Shown one piece after another: positions 1 through 5,972 of a DNA stretch of 5,972 nt (position 1 is its first letter; every line of letters begins with the position of its first letter). The position numbers were made by a program, and so were the translations under genes. Origin of the DNA: CALAED01 sp937891035 (GTDB lineage: Bacteria > Actinomycetota > Actinomycetes > Streptosporangiales > Streptosporangiaceae); the NCBI GenBank assembly GCA_035642125.1, contig DASQSZ010000403.1, positions 1 to 5,972 of the forward strand. The letters are read 5' to 3'. The notes under the pieces are model-generated. The model saw nothing but the letters and a program-made list of their open reading frames with translations. It made no database searches and was not told the origin of the DNA.

Positions 1-1
1 C

Positions 2-487
2 GGGTACTCGGTGATGTTGGGTTACTGGGACCAGCCGGACGCGACGACCGAGGCGATCGACCCGGCGCGCTGGATGCACACCGGCGACCTCGCGGTGATG
101 GACAATGAGGGGTACGTCAACATCACCGGCCGGATCAAGGACATGGTCATCCGCGGCGGCGAGAACATCTACCCGCGCGAGATCGAGGAGTTCCTCTACA
201 GCCACCCGGACATCCTGGACGCCGCGGTCGTCGGCGTGCCGGACGCCAAGTACGGCGAGGAGCTCATGGTGTGGCTGCGGATGCGGCCGGGGGCCGCGCC
301 GCTGACCGCCGAGTCGCTGCGTGAGTACTGCCTCGGCAAGCTGGCGCACTACAAGATCCCGCGGTACGTCCACATCGTGGATGAGTTCCCGATGACGGTG
401 ACCGGCAAGATCCGCAAGGTGCAGATGCGGACCGAGGCCATCGACGTCCTCGGCCTGTCCGAGGTGGCCAAGACCGAGACGGCCTGA
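2..487 (+). CDS. Acyl-CoA synthetase (AMP-binding, ACSF2/FadD type), C-terminal part
   Basis: The 5' end lies outside the window. The frame is open from base 2 (GYSVMLGYW...) to TGA at 485-487, leaving 161 residues, so the GTG at 11 is internal and not the start. By family knowledge the enzyme activates a carboxylic acid as acyl-AMP and transfers it to CoA in the cytosol. Visible motifs in order: HTGD (77-88), whose Asp contacts the ATP ribose; GRIKDMVIRGGENIYPREIE (from 128), the hinge into the mobile C-terminal subdomain; VVGVPD and KYGEE; and PMTVTGKIRK near the end, whose Gly-Lys lysine (407-409) is the residue that catalyses adenylation. GYSVMLGYW with RGGENIYPREIE resembles medium-chain/ACSF2-like synthetases more than acetyl-CoA synthetases. 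The substrate cannot be read from this part because the acyl pocket is mostly in the missing N-terminal domain. It ends 76 bases before the convergent methyltransferase gene. No lesion is seen. Confidence 0.95.
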   Translation, partial: GYSVMLGYWDQPDATTEAIDPARWMHTGDLAVMDNEGYVNITGRIKDMVIRGGENIYPREIEEFLYSHPDILDAAVVGVPDAKYGEELMVWLRMRPGAAPLTAESLREYCLGKLAHYKIPRYVHIVDEFPMTVTGKIRKVQMRTEAIDVLGLSEVAKTETA

Positions 488-497
488 CCCCGGCCCT

Positions 498-516
498 GCG
501 GCCGCCGGCCGGCCGC
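498..516. terminator. GC-rich hairpin between convergent genes, possible terminator
   Basis: GCGGCC (498-503) pairs with GGCCGC (511-516) around a 7-base loop, 10 bases after the stop of the acyl-CoA synthetase gene. The stem is short and no T-run follows on either strand, so it is not a classical intrinsic terminator. Actinomycete terminators often lack the T-run. Being symmetrical, it could serve both converging transcripts. The call rests on position and pairing only. Confidence 0.3.
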
Positions 517-553
517 GCGTGGTCAGCCGCGCGTGGTCGGCCGCGCGTGGTGA
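512..553. repeat. Three tandem 14-bp units in the convergent gap
   Basis: Three head-to-tail copies lie at 512-525, 526-539 and 540-553. The first twelve bases, GCCGCGCGTGGT, are identical in all three; the last two vary (CA, CG, GA). The array fills most of the space between the acyl-CoA synthetase and the methyltransferase and ends 10 bases before the complement of the methyltransferase stop codon. No coding role is apparent. It may have arisen by slippage or may be a small protein-binding or transcript-end element. Confidence 0.85.
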
Positions 554-563
554 GCCGGTGTGA

Positions 564-1421
564 TCAGCGGATGCGCGCGATGGCGCCGTAGAGCGAGACG
601 TCGGCCGGGGAGGGGCGTTGGTCGGGTGGCGCGTCGTCGCGCCAGTCGGGCAGCGCGGTGATGCCGGGGTCGACGATGTCCATACCGGCGAAGAATCTGG
701 CGACCTCCGCGCGGTCGCGAAGTCGTATGGACCCTTTGCTGCGTTCGCTCTCGCGTTTGGCGGCCGCTTTGACGTCGGCGGCGGCCGCCGCGGGCAGGAA
801 ATCGGTGGTGGGGTGGGACATGGCGAGATAGCTGCCCGGCGCGAGCGCGTTGGTCAAGCGCGCGACGTGATCGTAGGGTCGCTCGTCGTCGGCGACGAAT
901 TGCGCGACCGCGATGAGCATGAGCGCGACGGGGCGGCTCAGGTCGAGGGTGGCGCGCAGGTCGGGATGGTCGAGGATGGCGTCGGGTTCGCGGAGATCGG
1001 CCTGGATGTAGGCGGTGTCGCCGCCGTCCGGCGTGCCGGCCAGCAGTCGCCGGGCGTGCGCGAGCACGATCGGGTCGTTGTCGACGTACACCACGCGGGT
1101 TTTCGGGTCGATCGACTGGGCCACCTCGTGCACGTTGTCGGTGGCCGGGATGCCGGTGCCGATGTCGAGGAACTGGGTGATGCCCGCATCTTGGACCAGA
1201 AAAGTCACGGCCCGCTGGAGAAAGCGGCGGTTCTCCCTCGCGGCGACACGGATGGTCGGGAACGCCGCCGCGAAAGCGTCGCCGGAGATCCGGTCCGCTT
1301 CGAAGTTCTCGCCGCCGCCCAGCCAGTAGTTGTAGCGTCGCGCCGGGTGGGCCACCGAGGTGTCGATCTCGAACGGATCTTGCCAGTCTTCGTCGTTGGG
1401 TGCGGGGTCCAGCGGGTTCAC
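564..1421 (-). CDS. SAM-dependent methyltransferase, DUF574 / Methyltransf_19 family
   Basis: A member of the actinobacterial S-adenosyl-methionine methyltransferase family known as DUF574 (Methyltransf_19). The reaction substrate of the family is not established. Counting from the GTG start (285 aa): the signature DTSVAHPARRYNYWLGG is at about 20-36, followed by GENFEADR. The SAM-binding motif I FLDIGTG is at 84-90, then NVHEVAQ. The acidic motif II YVDNDP is at 112-117, DLREP at about 142-146, and SHPTTDF in the C-terminal half at 202-208. Length is normal and the Rossmann-fold motifs are intact, so an active enzyme is expected. No signal peptide or membrane segment is seen, so it is probably cytosolic. 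An ATG lies four codons upstream (1431-1433), but the GTG at 1419-1421 has a much better ribosome-binding site. The next gene upstream on the same strand is the kinase-like gene, 194 bases away across a likely promoter region, so separate transcription is plausible. Confidence 0.93.
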   Translation of the reverse strand: MNPLDPAPNDEDWQDPFEIDTSVAHPARRYNYWLGGGENFEADRISGDAFAAAFPTIRVAARENRRFLQRAVTFLVQDAGITQFLDIGTGIPATDNVHEVAQSIDPKTRVVYVDNDPIVLAHARRLLAGTPDGGDTAYIQADLREPDAILDHPDLRATLDLSRPVALMLIAVAQFVADDERPYDHVARLTNALAPGSYLAMSHPTTDFLPAAAAADVKAAAKRESERSKGSIRLRDRAEVARFFAGMDIVDPGITALPDWRDDAPPDQRPSPADVSLYGAIARIR

Positions 1422-1426
1422 AGGTC

Positions 1427-1431
1427 CCTCC
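1427..1431 (-). promoter_or_regulatory. Ribosome-binding site favouring the GTG start of the methyltransferase
   Basis: On the - strand GGAGG (1431 down to 1427) lies five bases before GTG at 1421-1419. The competing ATG at 1433-1431 overlaps this site and has no purine-rich Shine-Dalgarno sequence of its own (CTTCGCCGG precedes it). The GTG is therefore the better start, shortening the protein from 289 to 285 residues. Confidence 0.7.
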
Positions 1432-1495
1432 ATCCGGCGAAGATCGCGGGGGTCCCTCGACTCGAGTCCCGTACGCGGTCGGTCACGCCCGAAAG

Positions 1496-1560
1496 TAGAT
1501 TATGTCAGTGCCGACCGTAAGTTGGACAGTAAGTAACCGTCATTAAATTAGCCGAAAACG
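1496..1560 (-). promoter_or_regulatory. AT-rich probable promoter region of the methyltransferase gene
   Basis: By hand count these 65 bases are about 42% GC, far below the surrounding coding DNA. On the - strand CATAAT (1504-1499) matches five of six bases of the -10 consensus TATAAT and lies about 77 bases from the GTG start. No good TTGACA-like -35 is seen at normal spacing. Direct repeats are present: ACCGT at 1514-1518 and 1536-1540 (22 bases apart) and GTAAGT at 1517-1522 and 1529-1534. They could be regulator contacts. The -10 is the best-supported part; the rest is inference. Confidence 0.45.
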
Positions 1561-1615
1561 TGAGTAGATCGCACCACGAGCCGCCTTTCGGCCATTGTCT
1601 GCGGATTGACTTGAG

Positions 1616-2719
<1,104 letters not shown>

Positions 2720-2734
2720 CTCACGCCCCAGTGG

Positions 2735-2750
2735 TCGAACGAATGTTCAC
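2735..2750. promoter_or_regulatory. LexA/SOS-box-like palindrome in the divergent intergenic region
   Basis: TCGAACGAATGTTCAC contains an exact GAAC-N4-GTTC core (2737-2748). It matches the actinobacterial LexA consensus TCGAAC-N4-GTTCGA except for the last two bases (AC instead of GA). It lies 15 bases upstream of the GTG of the kinase-like gene and about 110 bases upstream of the SMP-30-like ATG. It is just downstream of a possible - strand -10 (TAGCGT, 2762-2757), where a bound repressor could block initiation. LexA is an inference from consensus; another regulator with a similar palindrome is possible. Confidence 0.45.
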
Positions 2751-2756
2751 TCAGGA

Positions 2757-2762
2757 ACGCTA
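2757..2762 (-). promoter_or_regulatory. Possible -10 element for the kinase-like gene
   Basis: TAGCGT on the - strand fits the loose actinomycete -10 pattern TAnnnT. It would start transcription near 2750, some 30 bases before the GTG. No clear -35 is found 16-19 bases upstream, so support is weak. Confidence 0.25.
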
Positions 2763-2811
2763 CCGAACGACGGGTTTTCGCGCGAGTGATCCCGGACGCG
2801 TGCCGTTCACG

Positions 2812-2817
2812 TATATA
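2812..2817 (+). promoter_or_regulatory. Possible -10 element for the SMP-30-like gene
   Basis: TATATA stands out in GC-rich sequence 43 bases before the ATG of the secreted protein, a reasonable distance for a -10 with a leader of about 35 bases. The stretch 16-19 bases upstream (around 2788-2795) has no TTGACA-like hexamer, so the sigma factor is unclear. Confidence 0.4.
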
Positions 2818-2848
2818 GGGCGCAGGACGCCGTGCGATCCCACGAGAC

Positions 2849-2852
2849 GGAG
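2849..2852 (+). promoter_or_regulatory. Ribosome-binding site of the SMP-30-like gene
   Basis: GGAG, followed by AAG, lies eight bases before the ATG at 2861. It supports that start together with the signal peptide, which begins exactly there. Confidence 0.7.
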
Positions 2853-2860
2853 AAGTCCCC

Positions 2861-3826
2861 ATGAGTCACCTGAAACGACTGCCGACCGTACTCGCCCTCC
2901 TGGGGCTGGTCATCAGCGTCCCGTCGGCCGCCTCGGCGGTGGAGCCGGCGGCCAAGCCGGCCCACCGGGCGCTCGCCGGCGTGGCCTCTTTTCCCACGAC
3001 GTTCCCGCTGCCGGACGGATGGCAGCCCGAGGGCATCGCGATCGGCCCGGGGCCGACGGCCTACTTCGGGTCGCGGGTCGACGGCTCAATCTTCCGCGCC
3101 GACCTGCGGACCGGCGAAGGGGAGGTGTTCAGCCAGGGTCCGGGCACGCCCACGACCGGTCTCAAGACGGACTGGCGCGGCCGTTTGTTCGCCGCCGGCG
3201 CCAGCGGCGGTGACGCCAGGGTCATCGACCTGCGCAGTGGCGAGATCATCAAGTCCTACCAGCTCACCACCAACGAATCGTTCGTCAACGACGTGATCCT
3301 CGCCCAGGGCGCGGCCTGGTTCACCGACTCGCGCAACCCGCAGATCTACAAGGTGTCCCTGCGGCACGGGGCGCTGCCTGACGAGGCCCGGACCATCCCG
3401 TTCAGCGGCGACATCGAGTACGCGGAGGGCAACAACGCCAACGGCATCACGGCCACCCCCGACGGCCGGGCGCTGCTGATCGTCCAGTCCAACAAGGGTC
3501 TGCTGTTCCGCGTCGACCCGGCGACCGGCGCTACGCGGCAGGTCGACCTCGGCGGTGCGCTCCTCACCAACGGCGACGGGATGTTGCTGATCGGCCACAC
3601 GCTCTACGTCGTGCAGAACCGGCTCAACCTCGTGACCGTGCTGCGCCTCAACGACCGCGGCACCGCCGGCAGGGTGGTGCGGCAGGTGACCGATCCGCGG
3701 TTCGACGTGCCGACGACCGTGGCCGCCTTCGCCGGGCGGCTCTACCTGCCCAACGCCCGCTTCACGACCCCGCCCACGCCGACGACGCCGTACTCGGTCG
3801 TCGCCATCCCGCGCCCGCTGGGATAG
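2861..3826 (+). CDS. Secreted SMP-30/gluconolactonase-like beta-propeller protein
   Basis: 321 residues beginning with a Sec-type signal peptide: basic MSHLKRLP, a hydrophobic core at about 9-20, and PSAASA ending in a likely signal peptidase I cleavage after Ala26. There is no lipobox cysteine and no twin arginine. The mature part has repeated propeller-blade patterns: PEGIAIGPGPTAYFGS (56-71), VNDVILAQGAAWFTDS (142-157), NGITATPDG (194-202) and NGDGMLLIGHTLYVV (237-251). These resemble the SMP-30/gluconolactonase/LRE family. Glu57, Asn143, Asn194 and Asp239 sit where that family carries its divalent-metal ligands, so lactonase-type hydrolysis is possible; the substrate is unknown, and a binding role cannot be excluded. 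Pro-rich C-terminus (TTPPTPTTP). It diverges from the kinase-like gene across a 141-base region and converges on LacZ, overlapping it by 65 bases. Family assignment is by pattern only; a generic NHL/YVTN propeller is the alternative. Confidence 0.85.
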   Translation: MSHLKRLPTVLALLGLVISVPSAASAVEPAAKPAHRALAGVASFPTTFPLPDGWQPEGIAIGPGPTAYFGSRVDGSIFRADLRTGEGEVFSQGPGTPTTGLKTDWRGRLFAAGASGGDARVIDLRSGEIIKSYQLTTNESFVNDVILAQGAAWFTDSRNPQIYKVSLRHGALPDEARTIPFSGDIEYAEGNNANGITATPDGRALLIVQSNKGLLFRVDPATGATRQVDLGGALLTNGDGMLLIGHTLYVVQNRLNLVTVLRLNDRGTAGRVVRQVTDPRFDVPTTVAAFAGRLYLPNARFTTPPTPTTPYSVVAIPRPLG

Positions 3827-5972
3827 GCCGCAGCGTGACCCGGAAGGTGGCGGGCGCCGCCATGAGCCGGTAGGCGTCAAGCACGCCGGGTCCGCATGAC
3901 GCCGAGCCGATGCCCTGCTGGGCGAGGTCGAGGTTGACGTAGACGGCGTCGCGCGGCACCAGGTCGGTCGGGTGCCGCGCGGCGTCGAGGTCCTCGCTGG
4001 TCCAGCGCCGCGCGGTGAAGCCGAAGACCGGGTCGCCGGCGAACCTGATCCCGGTGCCGGCCGGTCCGGTCAGCTCGGCCCAGCGCGCCTCGCCGCGATG
4101 CCCGTTCTCCTGTGGGAAGACGTACGGAGTTTGCAGCTCCGCCACGGTCATGGCATACCGCCCGACCCGGGCCGCGCGTTTGGTGTCAGGGTAGGACTCT
4201 CCCGGCCCCGGTCCGTACCACTCCGCGCGGCCGAACGACGCGGGCAGCGCGAGCCGCACGCCGAGGCGCGGCAGCGGGAAGTCCCACTCGCCCTCGGGCG
4301 TCACCTCCAGCGTGAGCCGCAGCGCGCCGGCCTCGTCCCCGGCCGCCCACCGGTAGCCGGCGCGCATGCCGATGTCGTCGCCGGCCGGCGCCACCCTCGT
4401 GTGGACGATCAGTTCGCCGGGCGCGCGGACGATGTCGACGAGCCGGTGCCGCAGCCGGTCGAGGCCCCGCGCCCGCCACACGGCGGCGAGCGATTCGCGC
4501 AGGCCGTCGTCGTTGTCGGTAGGCGCCCGCCACAGGTCGAGCCGCGGGCCGTCGACGGCGATGCCGCCCAGCCGGGTCAGCCGCCCGGTCGCCTCGTCGA
4601 ACGCGACGCCGGGCACGGCGGCCGGATCACGGTCCGCCGGCCCCCGGTCCGCCGGCCCCCGGTCCGCCGGCGGCCGGGGCGGCGCCGCCGGGGCGGGCCG
4701 GCCGCTGATGGCCACTTGGCCCCATGCCACCTCGTGGCCCGCCGCGGCCCAGGGCTCATCGCCCGCCAGCACGGCCCGCACGGTCAGCCACGACTCGCCG
4801 GCGGGCGCTGGGGGCCCGAGCGGCGGTTCGGGCGATGGCGGTTCGGGCGACGGCAGCAGGACGCGCTCCCCTGCCGGCACCGGCGGCACGTCGAGCACGC
4901 CCTGCGCGACGCGGACGCCCTCCTCCTCGTACGTCCACGGGAATGCCAGGTGGGACAGGTCTCGGTGGTCGTGCAGGTTGACGATCTCCAGGCCCCCGTC
5001 GCCCGTTCCGGTAACGCGAACCGGTTCGATCACCTTCTTGTATTCGGCGGCGCCGGGCGAGGGCGTGCGGTCGGGGAACAGCAGGCCGTCGGCGACGAAG
5101 TTGCCGTCGTGCACCTCCTCGCCGAAGTCCCCGCCGTAGGCGAAGTACTCACCGCCGTCGGCCGTACGACTCCGGACGCCGTGGTCGATCCACTCCCAGA
5201 CGAACCCGCCCTGGCAGCGCGGGTGCCGTTCGAACAGCCGCTGATATTCGCTCAGCCCGCCCGGCCCGTTGCCCATGGCGTGGGCGTACTCGCACAGCAC
5301 GAACGGCAGCGCGCGCCGGTGCTGGTCGGCGGCGGGGTCGCCGGCGGGCGGCTCTTCGCGCCGCCCGATCTCGTCGACCTCGGCGTGGGTGGCGTACATG
5401 CGGCTGTAGACGTCGACGTACGCGCTGTCGCGGTCGTGCTCGTAGTGGACGGGCCGCCCCGGGTCGCGCCGGCGTACCCACTCGGCCATGGCGGCGAGGT
5501 TGTCGCCCGTGCCTGACTCGTTGCCGAGCGACCACATGATCACGCTCGGATGGTTCTTGTCCCGTTCGACCGTGCGGCTGATCCGGTCGAGGTAGGCGGG
5601 CAGCCAGCGCGGGTCGGCGCTGGGGTTGCCCCGCCAGCCGACCAAGGCGAAGCCGTGCGTCTCCAGATCGCACTCGCCGATCACCCAGAGCCCGAGCTCG
5701 TCACAAAGGTCGAGAAAGCGCGGATGCGGCGGGTAATGGCTGGTGCGGACCGCGTTGATGTTGTGCCGCTTCATCAGCAGCACGTCTTCGCGCATGGTCG
5801 CCGCCGGGACGGCCCGCCCGTGGTCGGGGTGCCACTCGTGGCGGTTGACCCCGCGGAACACGACGCGCCGGCCATTGACCTTCAGCAGGCCGTCCTCGAT
5901 CGTCACGGTGCGAAAGCCGACGGCCAAGGGGACGCGTTCGCCCGGCGCGTCCGGCCCGTCCGGCTCACCCAC
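3762..5972 (-). CDS. lacZ: Beta-galactosidase, GH2 LacZ type, N-terminus outside window
   Basis: The frame is open to the right edge, leaving 736 residues. By alignment of the catalytic Glu with E. coli LacZ, about 310 N-terminal residues (mainly the sugar-binding domain) are missing. It hydrolyses terminal beta-galactosides such as lactose with retention of configuration. Numbering from the window edge: GVNRHEWHP (41-49), VRTSHYPPHP (75-84), LETHG (103-107), the acid/base Glu152 in WSLGNESG, and the nucleophile Glu228 in LCEYAHAMGN. GGFVWEWID (255-263) and YGGDFGEEVHDGNF (279-292) follow. The C-terminal Bgal small-chain domain runs from about 456 to 717, with WRAPTDND, PQENGHRGEARW and ASCGPGV. 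All catalytic residues visible are intact. The loop residue corresponding to E. coli Asn604 is Asp295, and the position of E. coli Trp999 is not Trp. No signal peptide can be judged. Two in-frame 15-bp repeats lie in Pro-rich linkers. The last 19 residues go beyond the usual family end and are antisense to the SMP-30-like gene. Confidence 0.95.
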   Translation of the reverse strand: MGEPDGPDAPGERVPLAVGFRTVTIEDGLLKVNGRRVVFRGVNRHEWHPDHGRAVPAATMREDVLLMKRHNINAVRTSHYPPHPRFLDLCDELGLWVIGECDLETHGFALVGWRGNPSADPRWLPAYLDRISRTVERDKNHPSVIMWSLGNESGTGDNLAAMAEWVRRRDPGRPVHYEHDRDSAYVDVYSRMYATHAEVDEIGRREEPPAGDPAADQHRRALPFVLCEYAHAMGNGPGGLSEYQRLFERHPRCQGGFVWEWIDHGVRSRTADGGEYFAYGGDFGEEVHDGNFVADGLLFPDRTPSPGAAEYKKVIEPVRVTGTGDGGLEIVNLHDHRDLSHLAFPWTYEEEGVRVAQGVLDVPPVPAGERVLLPSPEPPSPEPPLGPPAPAGESWLTVRAVLAGDEPWAAAGHEVAWGQVAISGRPAPAAPPRPPADRGPADRGPADRDPAAVPGVAFDEATGRLTRLGGIAVDGPRLDLWRAPTDNDDGLRESLAAVWRARGLDRLRHRLVDIVRAPGELIVHTRVAPAGDDIGMRAGYRWAAGDEAGALRLTLEVTPEGEWDFPLPRLGVRLALPASFGRAEWYGPGPGESYPDTKRAARVGRYAMTVAELQTPYVFPQENGHRGEARWAELTGPAGTGIRFAGDPVFGFTARRWTSEDLDAARHPTDLVPRDAVYVNLDLAQQGIGSASCGPGVLDAYRLMAAPATFRVTLRPIPAGAGWRRPSTASSAWAGS
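4631..4670. repeat. 15-bp tandem repeat in a LacZ linker (ADRGP units)
   Basis: Two exact 15-base units (4631-4645 and 4646-4660) are followed by the first ten bases of a third (4661-4670). They encode ADRGP repeats in a Pro/Arg/Asp-rich linker at about residues 436-450, just before the C-terminal small-chain domain. The unit is a multiple of three, so the frame is kept. Confidence 0.9.
4822..4851. repeat. 15-bp tandem duplication in a LacZ linker (PSPEP units)
   Basis: Two 15-base units (4822-4836 and 4837-4851) differ only in the last base (T or C). They encode PSPEP twice (residues 374-383) in a Pro-rich segment between the middle beta-sandwich strands. It is probably a flexible surface loop. 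Confidence 0.9.

Noticed and set aside
618..1520. Long open frame antisense to the methyltransferase gene
   Set aside because: Low-complexity Gly/Val/Arg-rich translation with no family pattern. It is the usual shadow frame opposite a GC-rich gene; the - strand has the clear DUF574 motifs.
1580..1592. GCCG-CCTTT-CGGC as terminator of the kinase-like gene
   Set aside because: Only a four-base stem with no U-run on the - strand. Too weak to list.
3848..3862. TGGCG-GGCGC-CGCCA hairpin after the SMP-30-like stop
   Set aside because: A five-base stem inside LacZ coding sequence, without a T-run. Such pairings are common in GC-rich coding DNA.
3086..3880. 264-codon open frame antisense to the SMP-30-like gene
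   Set aside because: Arg/Gly/Val-rich with no motif. The + strand has a ribosome-binding site, signal peptide and propeller repeats.
5017..5028. CGAACCGGTTCG, a perfect 12-base palindrome
   Set aside because: It lies deep inside LacZ coding sequence and the two GAAC/GTTC halves are two bases apart rather than the four of the LexA box. Best explained by chance.
3972..5516. 514-codon open frame antisense to LacZ
   Set aside because: It lies opposite the conserved catalytic domain of LacZ and its translation is compositionally biased without a recognisable family.

Overview
This is a GC-rich window with codon use typical of an actinomycete. The methyltransferase belongs to a family (DUF574) that is expanded in filamentous actinobacteria such as Streptomyces, Nonomuraea and Actinomadura. 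The actinobacterial assignment is well supported; any genus would be a guess. The coding layout is dense: five protein genes, two of them cut by the window edges, no RNA genes, no CRISPR array and no recognisable transposase or integrase. The largest gaps without a gene are only about 194 bases (1422-1615) and 141 bases (2720-2860).

From left to right: (1) the last 161 residues of an ACSF2/FadD-type acyl-CoA synthetase on the + strand. (2) A 76-base convergent gap with a GC-rich hairpin and three tandem 14-bp units. (3) A DUF574 / Methyltransf_19 SAM-dependent methyltransferase on the - strand, with an AT-rich upstream region that probably holds its promoter. (4) An aminoglycoside-phosphotransferase/choline-kinase-fold protein on the - strand. 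It keeps the catalytic Asp but has lost both expected metal-binding residues, so it looks like a pseudokinase. (5) A divergent intergenic region with an exact GAAC-N4-GTTC core, resembling the actinobacterial LexA (SOS) box, and several further GAAC/GTTC half-sites. (6) A secreted SMP-30/gluconolactonase-like beta-propeller on the + strand. (7) The C-terminal two thirds of a GH2 LacZ-type beta-galactosidase on the - strand, convergent with and overlapping the SMP-30-like gene by 65 bases.

The genes do not form one evident pathway. The acyl-CoA synthetase points to lipid or organic-acid activation, and LacZ to intracellular galactoside hydrolysis. The methyltransferase and the kinase-like protein have no assignable substrate. 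The most interesting material is the kinase-like gene (lost metal ligands, a Gly-Asp/Gly-Pro repeat with G-quadruplex potential, a LexA-like site near its start) and short GC-rich tandem repeats at several points, mostly in linkers. I do not see a convincing new multi-gene system.
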